Below are positions 35,707 through 45,746 of a DNA stretch of 54,114 nt, piece by piece (positions within the stretch are counted from its first letter, which is position 1; every line of letters begins with the position of its first letter). Below the pieces are notes generated by a model. That model made no database searches, had not been told where the DNA came from, and was given only the letters and a program-made list of their open reading frames with translations. The position numbers and the translations under genes were made by a program. This DNA comes from Acidimicrobiia bacterium. GTDB taxonomy: Bacteria; Actinomycetota; Acidimicrobiia; Actinomarinales; Actinomarinaceae. The DNA is taken from contig JAONAZ010000007.1 in the NCBI GenBank assembly GCA_028376655.1, positions 1 to 54,114 on the forward strand. Reading direction: 5' to 3'.

Positions 35707-36320
35707 CTTGCACCTTTCCTGGTAACTACATAATAAAAAGTTAAAAATATAATTTTCAGATCCACAAATATGGATCTAGTTTTAACATATTCTAAATCCC
35801 AATAAAGTCTTTCTTGTAAGCTTAGATCCAACCGGCCTTGTATTTGAGCTAAGCCTGTAATACCTGGTTTTGCGGTATTCCTTATTTTTTGATGATCTCC
35901 GTAGAGATCTGATTCATATTTTACAAGTGGCCTTGGCCCCACAATTGACATCTCTCCTCGTAAGACATTAATAAGGTTTGGTAATTCGTCTAAGGACGTT
36001 TTTCTGAGAAAATTACCAATATTAGTAATACGATCATCATTTTCAATTCTTATAGGTTTACTCGGAGTTAATGAAGGTTCAATCGTCTCTTTTTTTGAAA
36101 GTTCCTCATAATGCTCTTGATGGACAGTGTCACTAGATAGAGCATCCATTGTTCTAAATTTATACAAAAGAAATGATTTTCCATTTTCACCCACTCTTTG
36201 TTGTTTGTATAAACCAGGAGAACCATCAGATATGTAGATTACTATCAAAATAAGTGGGTAAATTACTAGTAGAACCGGAGAAAATAATAGGGTTATTGTA
36301 ATGTCTAATAGTTTTTTCAT
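35703..36320 (-). CDS. Phosphoglycosyl transferase (PglC/WbaP-type initiator)
   Basis: 205 residues: one N-terminal membrane helix at about 8-30, then the catalytic domain with QQRVGENGKSFLLYKFRTM, SLDELPNLINVLRGEMS, VGPRPL and GITGLAQI, the bacterial sugar transferase signature. This short monotopic form transfers a sugar phosphate to undecaprenyl phosphate. It is unrelated in fold to the TagO-like initiator at 21329, implying a second lipid-linked glycan. It is transcribed alone on the minus strand, divergent from asnB. Confidence 0.93.
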   Translation of the reverse strand: MKKLLDITITLLFSPVLLVIYPLILIVIYISDGSPGLYKQQRVGENGKSFLLYKFRTMDALSSDTVHQEHYEELSKKETIEPSLTPSKPIRIENDDRITNIGNFLRKTSLDELPNLINVLRGEMSIVGPRPLVKYESDLYGDHQKIRNTAKPGITGLAQIQGRLDLSLQERLYWDLEYVKTRSIFVDLKIIFLTFYYVVTRKGAS

Positions 36321-36389
36321 ACAATATTTACTTTAAACTATTCAAATTAATGTACTTTAAATAAAAAATATAACAGTAGAGTTAAAGAA

Positions 36390-38231
36390 ATGTGTGGAAT
36401 AGGTGGAATTATTAACATTAATAATTCTAAAATTGACCCAGAAATTGCCAATAATATTAAAACCTCACTAGAACATAGAGGGCCAGACAACTCTTCAATA
36501 AAACACATTTCAGAAACTGTCTCATTGGTCCACACAAGATTAGCCATCATTGATATAGAGGATAGATCAAATCAACCATTTCATTCCGACGACAATCGTT
36601 ATTGGATAGTTTTCAATGGAGAAATTTACAATTACAAAGAAATTAGAGAAGAACTCGAAAACAAAGGGTATAGCTTTCATACATCTGGAGACACTGAGGT
36701 TTTGCTAAAGGGGTTTATATGTTACAAAGAAAAAATTCTAGATAAGCTCAGAGGGCAATTTGCTTTTGCTATATATGATTCAATTGAAAAAACTACATTT
36801 TTAGCTAGAGATAGGATTGGAATAAAACCTTTATATTTTTCAAAATATAAAGAATGGATAGTTTTCGGATCTGAAATGAAAACTATTGAATCCTCAAAAT
36901 TAATACCATTCATTCCGGATACAGAATCATACATGACTTACATGAGACATTTATGTATCCCAGGAAGTAGTACTGGTAATAAAAATATTTCCAAAGTTAG
37001 ACCAGGAGAATATGTTACTTTTTCTAAAAGTGGTGAAATTAAAACATATAAATACTGGGATCCGTTTAGTTTTGAAATAGATTATGAGATGAGTGAGAGT
37101 GATGCAAGTGACGAATTAGAAAGACTACTTATTGAATCAGTGGAGTATAGAAAAGTAAGTGACGTTGAAGTTGGACTATTCCTTTCTGGTGGATTGGACT
37201 CCTCATTAATAGGGAAACTCATGAAGGCAGGTAGTCAAAGTAAACTTAAAGGTTTTAATATCGATTATGAGGAACACTTTGATGGCTACAAAGGGGAAGT
37301 ATCTGAGGCTGAATACGCATCCTCAAATATTGATATAGAGTTAATTAAAGAAAAAATTGCATATAGAGATTTTAAAACATTATTAAATAATTACTCAAAC
37401 TACCAAGATGATTTAAATGGTGACGAAGTTGGCATTCCTCTTTATTTTCTTGGAAAATCTGCAAGGTCGAAAGGAATTACAGTTGTTCAAGTTGGAGAAG
37501 GGGCTGATGAATTATTTTATGGTTACGAACATTGGCTTAGATATCTAAAACTAAATAGATTCATTAAGCCGATTATGAAAAATAATTCTAGAGTTTCAGG
37601 ATTTTCAAACCATAGGTTAAATTTGCTATCAAACATTATATTTAATCGAACATCTTTTCCGGGTGGAGCTTTAGGTTTCAATTTATCAGAGATCAATAGA
37701 CTTGTTGAAGGAGGCATTTCAGAGAACCCATCTTCGTTACATTATGTTGATAACAAGTGGGACGACTACTTCTCAAGATCTGATGCAGAATTATCTAAAT
37801 GGATGACACTAATAGATTTAGATATTCGGCTTCCTGAGTTGCTATTAATGAGAATGGACAAGCTAGTCATGCAATCAGGAGTCGAAACTAGAGTACCTTT
37901 TCTTGATCACAAATTAGTTGAATTTGTCCTTACAGTTCCAGAAAAAATACTATTAAATAAATCAACTACAAAACCATTATTAAAAAATATTGCTCGAAAT
38001 CATATACCAAATAAGATTATAGATCGGCCAAAACAAGGATTCAGAGCACCAATTGGTGAATGGATCAAAAAAGATATTGACTACTTCTACGATTCCGTAA
38101 AAAGTTTTAATGAAGAAGTAAATTTATTCAATACTAATGAACTAAATAAGGTTCTAAATGGTTCCGATTATCAAAAAAAATGGTATTTAATTAATCTCTC
38201 TCAATGGCATGCCTCAAGGAAAGTTCAATGA
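36390..38231 (+). CDS. AsnB-like glutamine-dependent amidotransferase
   Basis: 613 residues: class II glutaminase domain with nucleophile C2 (MCGIGG), EHRGPDNSS, FNGEIYNY and SGDTEVLL, then the synthetase domain with SGGLDSS near 267-273 and EGADELFYGYEHW. The N-terminal cysteine fixes the start. As asparagine synthetase it would aminate aspartate; within O-antigen clusters, relatives amidate hexuronic acids, and the surrounding uronate genes make that likely here. First gene of the operon asnB, wzx, heparinase-like, wzy, GT. Confidence 0.88.
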   Translation: MCGIGGIININNSKIDPEIANNIKTSLEHRGPDNSSIKHISETVSLVHTRLAIIDIEDRSNQPFHSDDNRYWIVFNGEIYNYKEIREELENKGYSFHTSGDTEVLLKGFICYKEKILDKLRGQFAFAIYDSIEKTTFLARDRIGIKPLYFSKYKEWIVFGSEMKTIESSKLIPFIPDTESYMTYMRHLCIPGSSTGNKNISKVRPGEYVTFSKSGEIKTYKYWDPFSFEIDYEMSESDASDELERLLIESVEYRKVSDVEVGLFLSGGLDSSLIGKLMKAGSQSKLKGFNIDYEEHFDGYKGEVSEAEYASSNIDIELIKEKIAYRDFKTLLNNYSNYQDDLNGDEVGIPLYFLGKSARSKGITVVQVGEGADELFYGYEHWLRYLKLNRFIKPIMKNNSRVSGFSNHRLNLLSNIIFNRTSFPGGALGFNLSEINRLVEGGISENPSSLHYVDNKWDDYFSRSDAELSKWMTLIDLDIRLPELLLMRMDKLVMQSGVETRVPFLDHKLVEFVLTVPEKILLNKSTTKPLLKNIARNHIPNKIIDRPKQGFRAPIGEWIKKDIDYFYDSVKSFNEEVNLFNTNELNKVLNGSDYQKKWYLINLSQWHASRKVQ

Positions 38232-39439
38232 TTAACAATTGGAAAAAAAATAGTGTATATATTTCTTTCACACAAATATCGCTATTAATTGTGAATTTAC
38301 TGTTAATCACAATCATTAGTAGGGAATATGGTCCATCTATTTACGGTGAGTATGCTTCATCAAAAAGTTTGGCAGTTCTTATTGGGACAGCTTTAGTTTT
38401 ATCCCTAGCTTTAGTCGTAACTAAATTAAGGGCTCGAAATGAGAGTATCTCAGATTTTGTTTTTTCAAATTCCTATTTCTTAATCGTACGGAACCTACTA
38501 ATTGCCTTTATGTTCCTCTATCCTTTGACTGTAATTTTTAAAAGAGATTTTACTTTGACTTCATTATTTTTAATAGGTTTTGTAATTAATGAGTTGATAC
38601 ATGTTGCACTTGCTTTTTATCAAGCCAATGGGGATTTTGTTACTAGTTCAAAGCAAATTGCTATTAGGACAATACTATACGGAGCAGGTGCGTGGATTAT
38701 AGTCATGGCTGGTTACCAAATAGTCTGGGTGATTGTATACCAAGTTTTTGTATTAGCCATTTTCTTTGGAGTTGCACATTTTTCAATACCTGATGAATAT
38801 AAAAATCCTAAAAATCATGACAAGAAAGATGTCAGAAATAAGCTATCAAAATCTGGTCAAAAAATGGTGCTAACGAGCTTTTCAAGTGCTCTTGTTTCAG
38901 AGTTAGATATAGTTTTACTAGGTTTATTTTTTGGGGGACCCTTACTAGGTGTACTATCTTGGGCTCGAAGAATACTTGAAATACTTTTTCAGCTTGTAGC
39001 TGCAAGCCTAGATATACTTTTTCCACAACTTTCTAAGGTTAAGACCAAAGAAGAAGTTATGAATATAAGAAATACCTTGAAGAAAGTATTCTTTGCCTCT
39101 TTTATAATCCCAATTACATTTTATTTCATTAGGGACTTTGCGAGCAGCATCTTTGTTCTTCTTCTAGGTGATGAATTTTCAACTGTTGCTGAGTACACTT
39201 CTTATATCTTGTTTTGTCTACCTCTTATGGTCTGGTCAAGAATAAATATAATTTTCGCAAGAGCGTTAAATTTTGAGATCAATCTTTCCAAAATTATATT
39301 TTTCGCTTCAATGATTTCATTGTCAATTTATTTTATTGCTAATCAAATTCTTGAAAACTCAGCTGTAGTTTCTATCATCTTATCTCAAATAACAATTTCA
39401 GCTCTTACATCTTATAGTTTTAGGAATTCTTACAAATGA
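38228..39439 (+). CDS. Polysaccharide flippase (Wzx-like, MOP superfamily)
   Basis: 403 residues from ATG 38228, which overlaps the asnB stop (ATGA); an earlier ATG at 38204 is inside asnB. About twelve hydrophobic segments, with the typical NNWKKNSVYISFTQ start, SREYGPSIYGEYAS and a middle VSELDIVLLGLFFGG stretch of polysaccharide synthesis/Wzx proteins. It should move an undecaprenyl-linked repeat unit across the membrane. It is the only flippase in the window, though two initiators are present. Confidence 0.87.
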   Translation: MINNWKKNSVYISFTQISLLIVNLLLITIISREYGPSIYGEYASSKSLAVLIGTALVLSLALVVTKLRARNESISDFVFSNSYFLIVRNLLIAFMFLYPLTVIFKRDFTLTSLFLIGFVINELIHVALAFYQANGDFVTSSKQIAIRTILYGAGAWIIVMAGYQIVWVIVYQVFVLAIFFGVAHFSIPDEYKNPKNHDKKDVRNKLSKSGQKMVLTSFSSALVSELDIVLLGLFFGGPLLGVLSWARRILEILFQLVAASLDILFPQLSKVKTKEEVMNIRNTLKKVFFASFIIPITFYFIRDFASSIFVLLLGDEFSTVAEYTSYILFCLPLMVWSRINIIFARALNFEINLSKIIFFASMISLSIYFIANQILENSAVVSIILSQITISALTSYSFRNSYK

Positions 39440-41082
39440 TAAGATACTTAAGAAAATTTAAATACGAAATTAATAATCTTTTTAAAAAACCTCCACTCAT
39501 ACCTGATAACTTTGATCAAGGAAAATGGAAAGGTAAATCTAAAATTTATGATTTATTAGGTACAATAGGTAAAGATTTAACCCAAGATTTAAATCTCATT
39601 GATATGAAAATATTTGGAGAATCTGTGAATAATAGTTGGATTGTCGGTTCAGATTTTTTTAAAGGCTACGACTTCACCGATAAAAAATTAAAGCCTGCCT
39701 TTTTCAATATTGCAGATGTAAAAGTCCCCTACGAAGCTTCGAGATTGCAACACCTACAAAAACAGAATTTAATTAGCTCTATTGATGATATGAAGGCACT
39801 TGATTCTGAAGCTTTAGTAGTTAAAGTAGATAAATTTCCTTTGATTTATTGGAATAGTCCAATGGATGTTGCGATCCGCCTAATCAATTTAATAATTCAC
39901 AGACAGTTTCTTGCTCATAAAACTAATAAATCTATAATTTTTGACAATAGTGAAGAATTACTTGATGCTTATATTTGCCAGAATTATCAATATGTAAAAG
40001 ATAACCTAGAGAGTGAGGGCAATGTTGTTGGGAACCATTACCTAATAGAACTTTCAGCCATGTTATTTTTTCTTGCTTACTATGAAACCAAAAATAGTGT
40101 GATTGATACTGAATTCGTACTTTCAGAATTAAAAAATGAAATAATTAATCAGTTTAACGAAGAAGGAACAAATTTTGAAGGCTCTACGCATTACGCTGCT
40201 TTTGTAACTGAAGCATTGATACTATGCAAAATTTCCATGCAAGATCTAGATCAAACTTCAGATTTGTCATCAGTGATAGATAAATTAATTCTGCTAAATA
40301 AGAAATTTTTAGAATTGTTAATAATTGATGGTGAATTATCACAAATTGGAGATAATGATTCTGGAAGAATATTTTATTTTGCATTTGAAGAAGAAAAACC
40401 TCTAAAGCTTACTTGGTTAATAAAAATGATTGAAAGTCTTGAAATCAATGAAAATTTAATTATTAATAAAAATAATAATATAAATGAAGTGTCTAAAGAA
40501 ATTCCAAATTTAAAAGACTACAAACATGTGAAACATCCAGAAATAAAACTATTTTCAAAAGATTATCAATCATATGCATACCCAGAGTTTGGGATTTTTA
40601 TTTGGAGGAATGATTCTGAATATTTAAGTATTAGATGTGGCCCCATTGGACAAAATGGAGTGGGAGGTCATTCACACTATGATCAATTGTCTATTGAATG
40701 CTTTACAGATAATAAGTGGATAGCTAGAGATCCAGGAACAGGTACTTACACAGATAATATTTCTACTAGAAATAAATTTAAATCTTTGGAATATCACTGG
40801 GGCCCTAATCTCAATATTAAGTTTAAAAAAGAAGATGAATTTGATTGCTTCAAAATAAATAATATGACTGATGGAAATGTGTTAACTTTTAATATGGAAA
40901 ATTTTCTTGGGGTAGTTGAATTTAATGGAAGTAAGATATATAGACAAATAAAATTAGACGATGGAATACTTTCAATTCAAGACTTTTCAAAATTACAAAG
41001 ATTACAACCATACGACTCTTGGGGAGAAAAAAATAGTGGTATTAAAAATCAATTTTCAGAAGGGTATAAAAGATTTAGTTGA
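39436..41082 (+). CDS. Heparinase II/III-like polysaccharide lyase family protein
   Basis: 548 residues. An alpha/alpha-toroid-like N-terminal half (WNSPMDVAIRLINLIIHRQ, NHYLIELSAMLFF, NFEGSTHYAAFVTEA) is followed by a beta-rich C-terminal domain with GGHSHYDQLSIE and WIARDPGTGTY, the Heparinase_II_III signature. No signal peptide is apparent. Such proteins cleave uronic-acid-containing chains by beta-elimination. In capsule clusters they may trim the polymer or modify a lipid-linked unit. ATG overlaps the wzx stop. Confidence 0.88.
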   Translation: MIRYLRKFKYEINNLFKKPPLIPDNFDQGKWKGKSKIYDLLGTIGKDLTQDLNLIDMKIFGESVNNSWIVGSDFFKGYDFTDKKLKPAFFNIADVKVPYEASRLQHLQKQNLISSIDDMKALDSEALVVKVDKFPLIYWNSPMDVAIRLINLIIHRQFLAHKTNKSIIFDNSEELLDAYICQNYQYVKDNLESEGNVVGNHYLIELSAMLFFLAYYETKNSVIDTEFVLSELKNEIINQFNEEGTNFEGSTHYAAFVTEALILCKISMQDLDQTSDLSSVIDKLILLNKKFLELLIIDGELSQIGDNDSGRIFYFAFEEEKPLKLTWLIKMIESLEINENLIINKNNNINEVSKEIPNLKDYKHVKHPEIKLFSKDYQSYAYPEFGIFIWRNDSEYLSIRCGPIGQNGVGGHSHYDQLSIECFTDNKWIARDPGTGTYTDNISTRNKFKSLEYHWGPNLNIKFKKEDEFDCFKINNMTDGNVLTFNMENFLGVVEFNGSKIYRQIKLDDGILSIQDFSKLQRLQPYDSWGEKNSGIKNQFSEGYKRFS

Positions 41083-42464
41083 AGATTAAAGAACAAAATA
41101 TAGTTCTATCTATTTTACTTTCTAGTATTTTCCTAGAGGGCTTAGATGCTTTCTCCATATTTACAGTTCCATTTCCATGGTTTGGCGTATCCATATTATT
41201 ACTAATGATTCCTGCATATTATTTTTTTAACTTTAATTTAACTTCTTCAAATTTTGGTTCTTTAAAATATTGGATTTTATACATAGTTACTGTAACAATT
41301 ATTAGAGCTTTTTCTTTTGATCTTGAAATGCCTCAATATGCTACTAGTACTTATTCCCAATTCATCAGTTTGAGAGTTACGAAAATTATAAGTTTTTTTA
41401 TTGTCGTCTGGATAATACAGTTTCTGGCCTCGTACTTTACTAAAAATCAAATCATTGAGTATATCGCTTATATTGGAGTTATGATTTCAGTCTTGTCTCT
41501 GTATTCATATTTCTCATTTTTTCTCGATTTTCCAGATTTTAATCGAACCAGAGCTGGATCGGGGGGCTGGTCCCAGCCTATCCAGAGAGCTTGTTCAATT
41601 CTAAGAAACTATGGAACATTTCGTGAACCTAGTTTTCTAGCAGTATGGACAGTACCTTTTATACCTTTAAATTTTTACTTAGCTAGAAAAAGTAATAAGT
41701 GGTATTTTTTATCAATACTTCCAATATTATCACTAATACTTACAAGAAGCCTCACTGGGGTAATATCAGTATTAATTGCATGTCTTGTAGTGTTGTTTGT
41801 TTGCTTACTTAAAACTAAAAAACTTGAATTAAATTTTGTATATCCAATAATTATGATCCTTTTTGTATCGTTAATCGCCAATAACATAAGTTTTAAATTT
41901 CCTCCCTTAGATTCTTCCATGTGTCCCCCTAACTCTGCAGATAAATGTGACTGTAGTATTTATGATGACTCCTTAGATGAAGCTAAAAATTCAGAGAATA
42001 TCGCTGAAAGTATTTTCTCTAGAGCTACATTAATAGTTGGTGGAGGGATAGATGGATTTGGAAACTTTTCATATTTAACAAACCATATACTTAATGAAAA
42101 TATAAAGATATTTGGTGATGGTCTTGGAAGTTCAAATATTATTTACTCTTATAATTTTGAAAAACAAACAGCTCAAGTTAAATCAGGAGAGATAGTATTT
42201 AGAAATCCAGGACAGATCGTTTCTTTTAATAACCTATATGCAAATATTTATTTTTCAAGTGGCTTATTTGCTCTCATTTGGTTTTTATTTATATTGTTTA
42301 AATACATGTATTACTTATTTAAAAATACAGAAATTATTAATTATTATTTAGCGATTCAGCTTTTTTCGATTCTATTAATGTTTTTCTTCCAAGCTGAGGA
42401 GTTGAGCACTCTATTGGGTGTATCTATTGGGTTAATAATACTAGAAAGTCATAAAAATGAGTAA
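41079..42464 (+). CDS. Wzy-like polysaccharide polymerase
   Basis: 461 residues; about eleven membrane segments. FREPSFLAVW (about 185-194) and LTRSLTGVIS (about 222-231) are O-antigen polymerase-type motifs. The main extracytoplasmic loop, about 275-375, has four cysteines including a CPPNSADKCDC cluster, probably disulfide-bonded. The C-terminus (FFFQAEELSTLLGVSIGLI) matches the partial gene at the left window edge. TTG start overlapping the previous stop; overlaps the next gene by 8 bases. Confidence 0.8.
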   Translation: MKIKEQNIVLSILLSSIFLEGLDAFSIFTVPFPWFGVSILLLMIPAYYFFNFNLTSSNFGSLKYWILYIVTVTIIRAFSFDLEMPQYATSTYSQFISLRVTKIISFFIVVWIIQFLASYFTKNQIIEYIAYIGVMISVLSLYSYFSFFLDFPDFNRTRAGSGGWSQPIQRACSILRNYGTFREPSFLAVWTVPFIPLNFYLARKSNKWYFLSILPILSLILTRSLTGVISVLIACLVVLFVCLLKTKKLELNFVYPIIMILFVSLIANNISFKFPPLDSSMCPPNSADKCDCSIYDDSLDEAKNSENIAESIFSRATLIVGGGIDGFGNFSYLTNHILNENIKIFGDGLGSSNIIYSYNFEKQTAQVKSGEIVFRNPGQIVSFNNLYANIYFSSGLFALIWFLFILFKYMYYLFKNTEIINYYLAIQLFSILLMFFFQAEELSTLLGVSIGLIILESHKNE

Positions 42465-43680
42465 GTACCTAATTGTAACTCATCAGTTTTTACCTCACGT
42501 AAGTCCTAGAACAACTAGGTGGAAGCTTTTAGTTGATGAGCTGGTTTCATTAGGTCACGAGGTGACAGTTCTAACTGGCACAAAACAACACAGTCAAGAC
42601 AGGAATATTGAGACAATTTTTGTAGGAAATTCAAGAGCAAGTAATGTTGTTGTTAGCTTACGAAATCAATCTAATAGTTTGGATTCAAAGAATAGAATCA
42701 AAAGTAGAAGTTATAAATTATTAAAAAAAGTCTACCGATTTGTAATTAGAAATTTTTCTTGGCCTGACTATACAATGTTCTGGCTCATTTCTGTTTTCAA
42801 AGTAAGAAAAAAATTAAATTTAGAATACGATGTTCTTATTAGTGTTAGTTTGCCTTTCTCGTCACATATTGCTGGATATTTGATTAATAAAAAGATAGGG
42901 AAACCATGGATTATGGACGTTGGTGACCCTTTTACATTAAAAAAAACAGCCCCTGAAAACAATAGTTTTCTATATGGACGATTAAATAAACACTATGAAA
43001 TGAAATTTTATCAACAAGCTTCTAAAGTCTTATTTACACACGATGATGCTAGAAAAATTCATATCAAAGAGTTTCAAATCAACCCCTCTATTACAGCTGT
43101 AGGACAGCCTATCAGCAAATTTCAAGAAGATTTATATGAACAAACCAAGAACTATAACTATACAAATAATGATATAAAATTTGGATATTTTGGTATTTTC
43201 ACTCATGGCGTTAGGACGCCTGTAAATTTTATTAATTTTTTAAACAAATTTCAAAATTATGAAATGCACTGGTATATAAATTCAGATTCGGAGAGTATAT
43301 TGCAAAAGAATATACTTGATAGCAGCAAGCATAATTTTAATTCTCATGTTGCAAGAGATGAAGCACTACAGTTAATGACTAAGTCATTCCACTGCCTCGT
43401 TTCCATTGGGAATTTAAATCCAAATCAAATACCAAGTAAAGTTATCGAATATATAGCAACTGGTAAACCCATTATTCACTTTGCTGAAATTAATGATGAT
43501 CCAGTAATTCATATTGCAGATGAGTTTGATAACCTGTTTATTGTTACAAAAAATACAGATATAAATATTTTTAAAAAAGATCTAAACAAGTTTTTCTTGG
43601 AAATTGATAATTTTGATAGCAAAAAGTTTAATAAACTTTATTCACCGTCAGCATTGATTGAGAAACTAGATACTTTTTAG
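42457..43680 (+). CDS. Glycosyltransferase, GT4-like
   Basis: 407 residues. N-terminal HQFLPHVSPRTTRWKLLVDEL, a middle KPWIMDVGDPF (acceptor-domain end), KFGYFGIFTHGVR in the second domain and IPSKVIEYIATGKPII at the donor site match the GT4 subfamily used in exopolysaccharide assembly. Last gene of the asnB operon; it overlaps the converging GT by 15 bases. Confidence 0.82.
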   Translation: MSKYLIVTHQFLPHVSPRTTRWKLLVDELVSLGHEVTVLTGTKQHSQDRNIETIFVGNSRASNVVVSLRNQSNSLDSKNRIKSRSYKLLKKVYRFVIRNFSWPDYTMFWLISVFKVRKKLNLEYDVLISVSLPFSSHIAGYLINKKIGKPWIMDVGDPFTLKKTAPENNSFLYGRLNKHYEMKFYQQASKVLFTHDDARKIHIKEFQINPSITAVGQPISKFQEDLYEQTKNYNYTNNDIKFGYFGIFTHGVRTPVNFINFLNKFQNYEMHWYINSDSESILQKNILDSSKHNFNSHVARDEALQLMTKSFHCLVSIGNLNPNQIPSKVIEYIATGKPIIHFAEINDDPVIHIADEFDNLFIVTKNTDINIFKKDLNKFFLEIDNFDSKKFNKLYSPSALIEKLDTF

Positions 43681-44607
43681 AACAGGATTCCAGTCTTCTA
43701 TGTATGCCAAGCTGTAAAATGGTTCTTTTTTAGCATCTAATGCATCTTTAATACATGTAGTGGCAGATTCAATATCCCCGGGTATATATTTAATTGAATT
43801 AGAAATATCAAAATGCTCCATATATGCAGAATCAGGAGCCACCACAAACAGACCAGCGGAGCTCGCTTCATATAAAGGTAGTCCAACAGTTTCATAATGG
43901 CTTGTATGTAAATAGATACTGTGATTAGGAAATTCTTCAAGTAATAAAGTTGATTTATTTTCTGATTTTTTTTGATTTTCTTCTGATATAAACTTTGTTA
44001 TTTTTAGATTAGGATTATCAACCTTCAGTTTCTTAAGTACAGCATCCATAAAGCTAGAATTTTTATTTTTAATTAGACTCTGTATGCTTATTATTCCAGT
44101 TTCAGAATTTATGTCATTTGCAAACTTCTCAATCACACCAATTTTTAATAATTTGTTACTGAATTGATTATGTATTTCTTCAGCAACATGGTCAAGTTGG
44201 TAAATTATATGATCACTATCTTTAAATGATTTATTTATAAAGTATCTTAAAATTAGATTCTTCAGGTCTTTAACTTTTAGTGGAAGCAAGTTCTGGATCA
44301 GAGTGTATGATTTATTTTTAGTTTTAAAGCCAAAATTGCCAAAATGGATTATTGCTTCAGATTCGTTAATCATATTCATATCTTTTTTACTTAAGAAAAT
44401 ATTGAGATAGGGATGAAAATATCTATTTAAACTTGTTTCTATTTTTTGCACATTAGAGTCTTTATCTAAATCATCTAAGAAATAATTATCGTGTAGAAGT
44501 ATTATTTTGTAATTTGACTTTTCAATAAAATTTAAAGCACTTTTAACTACAACTTTCCCACCAAGCGATTTTACACCACATATATTAAGTACAATACTCT
44601 TATCCAT
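43666..44607 (-). CDS. Glycosyltransferase, GT4-like, short
   Basis: 313 residues. The N-terminal half is divergent (LNICGVKSLGGKVVVKSAL resembles the glycine-rich GT-B start), but HTSHYETVGLPLYEASSAGLFVV is a clear GT4 donor-site motif. Transcribed alone on the minus strand between two plus-strand operons. TATTAT lies 7 bases before the ATG. Confidence 0.72.
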   Translation of the reverse strand: MDKSIVLNICGVKSLGGKVVVKSALNFIEKSNYKIILLHDNYFLDDLDKDSNVQKIETSLNRYFHPYLNIFLSKKDMNMINESEAIIHFGNFGFKTKNKSYTLIQNLLPLKVKDLKNLILRYFINKSFKDSDHIIYQLDHVAEEIHNQFSNKLLKIGVIEKFANDINSETGIISIQSLIKNKNSSFMDAVLKKLKVDNPNLKITKFISEENQKKSENKSTLLLEEFPNHSIYLHTSHYETVGLPLYEASSAGLFVVAPDSAYMEHFDISNSIKYIPGDIESATTCIKDALDAKKEPFYSLAYIEDWNPVLKSI

Positions 44608-44614
44608 TAATTCA

Positions 44615-44620
44615 ATAATA
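44615..44620 (-). promoter_or_regulatory. -10 box of a leaderless promoter (minus-strand GT)
   Basis: TATTAT on the minus strand, 7 bases before the ATG at 44607. With the box at 44649-44654 it forms a divergent promoter pair in 53 bases. Confidence 0.55.
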
Positions 44621-44648
44621 GTTCCTTATTAACAACTAATTGTATGAC

Positions 44649-44654
44649 TAAAAT
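44649..44654 (+). promoter_or_regulatory. -10 box of a leaderless promoter (2-epimerase)
   Basis: TAAAAT followed by 6 bases and the GTG start at 44661. An overlapping ATG at 44659 is out of frame and is not used. Confidence 0.5.
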
Positions 44655-44660
44655 CATTAT

Positions 44661-45740
44661 GTGGTTAAAAATAGTTATGATGTTGCTTTAGTTGTCGGTA
44701 CGAGACCAAATTTTATAAAAGCTGCTCCTTTAGTGAAATGTTTTGAGAGTAAGAATTTAGATGTCTTATTTATTCACACTGGCCAACACTGGGATAAGAA
44801 TCTTTCAGGAAATATATTTACAGATCTTGAATTAAGGGAACCTGATATAAACCTAGAAACCCCCCTTGATGGAATGAATCATCAATTGAGTTATATGATT
44901 AAGAGCTTAGATGCAACGTTAAGTAAATGTAGTGTTCCAAGAGTAGGTGTTTTTGGTGACGTAACTTCAACTCTTGCAGCCGCTTTAGTTACTAAAAATA
45001 GAGATTTAGAATTATTTCATGTTGAGTCAGGTTTAAGATCCAGAAATCTGAATATGCCAGAAGAAAGAAATAGGCTAGCTGTTGACACAATAAGTGACTA
45101 CTTATTTACACCATCTGATGATGCTGTTAAAAATCTACTTGATGAAAATATTGGAAAAGAAAAAATATTTAATGTTGGAAACATAATGATTGATACCCTT
45201 AAGGCTAACTTGGATAAAATTCAGAATTCAAAAAATACCGTTATTGATGAATTAGGAATCAATGAACCCTACTTCGTTATGACTATCCACAGGCCGTCAA
45301 ATCTATCTAATGAAGCATTAAGTGGCATCTTTGCTGCATTAGATTCATTCAAGAAAGAATATAAAATATTAATACCAGCCCATCCAAGGCTATCTCAATT
45401 TATTGAAAAAAATGACTTACAATTCGAAAATTTTATTTTTATAGATCCACTGCCTTACATTAAATTCTTAGGTTTAGTTTCAGGTGCAAAATTAGTATTA
45501 ACCGACTCTGGAGGTCTCCAAGAAGAGACAACGTATCTTAATATAAGATGTTTAACTTTAAGAGAAGAAACAGAGCGACCAATTACTGTATTTGAAGGAA
45601 CAAATAAAGTTATCGGTATAAATACAGAAGTAATAATTAATGAAATAAATAGTTCATTAGGCAGTAAACTACCAAATGAAATTAATATTAAAAATTGGGA
45701 TGGTCTCACATCATCAAGAATTTATGATGTTTTGTATTAG
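44661..45740 (+). CDS. wecB: UDP-GlcNAc 2-epimerase
   Basis: 359 residues, GTG start. VVGTRPNFIKAAPL, HTGQHWDKNLS, VFGDVTSTLA, FHVESGLRSRNLNMPEERNR, NVGNIMIDTL, TIHRPSN and LTDSGGLQEETTYL occur in the expected order. Interconverts UDP-GlcNAc and UDP-ManNAc. The dehydrogenase gene follows after 6 bases, so the pair should make UDP-ManNAcA, a common acidic sugar of wall and capsule glycans. Confidence 0.93.
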   Translation: MVKNSYDVALVVGTRPNFIKAAPLVKCFESKNLDVLFIHTGQHWDKNLSGNIFTDLELREPDINLETPLDGMNHQLSYMIKSLDATLSKCSVPRVGVFGDVTSTLAAALVTKNRDLELFHVESGLRSRNLNMPEERNRLAVDTISDYLFTPSDDAVKNLLDENIGKEKIFNVGNIMIDTLKANLDKIQNSKNTVIDELGINEPYFVMTIHRPSNLSNEALSGIFAALDSFKKEYKILIPAHPRLSQFIEKNDLQFENFIFIDPLPYIKFLGLVSGAKLVLTDSGGLQEETTYLNIRCLTLREETERPITVFEGTNKVIGINTEVIINEINSSLGSKLPNEINIKNWDGLTSSRIYDVLY

Positions 45741-45746
45741 AGGTAT

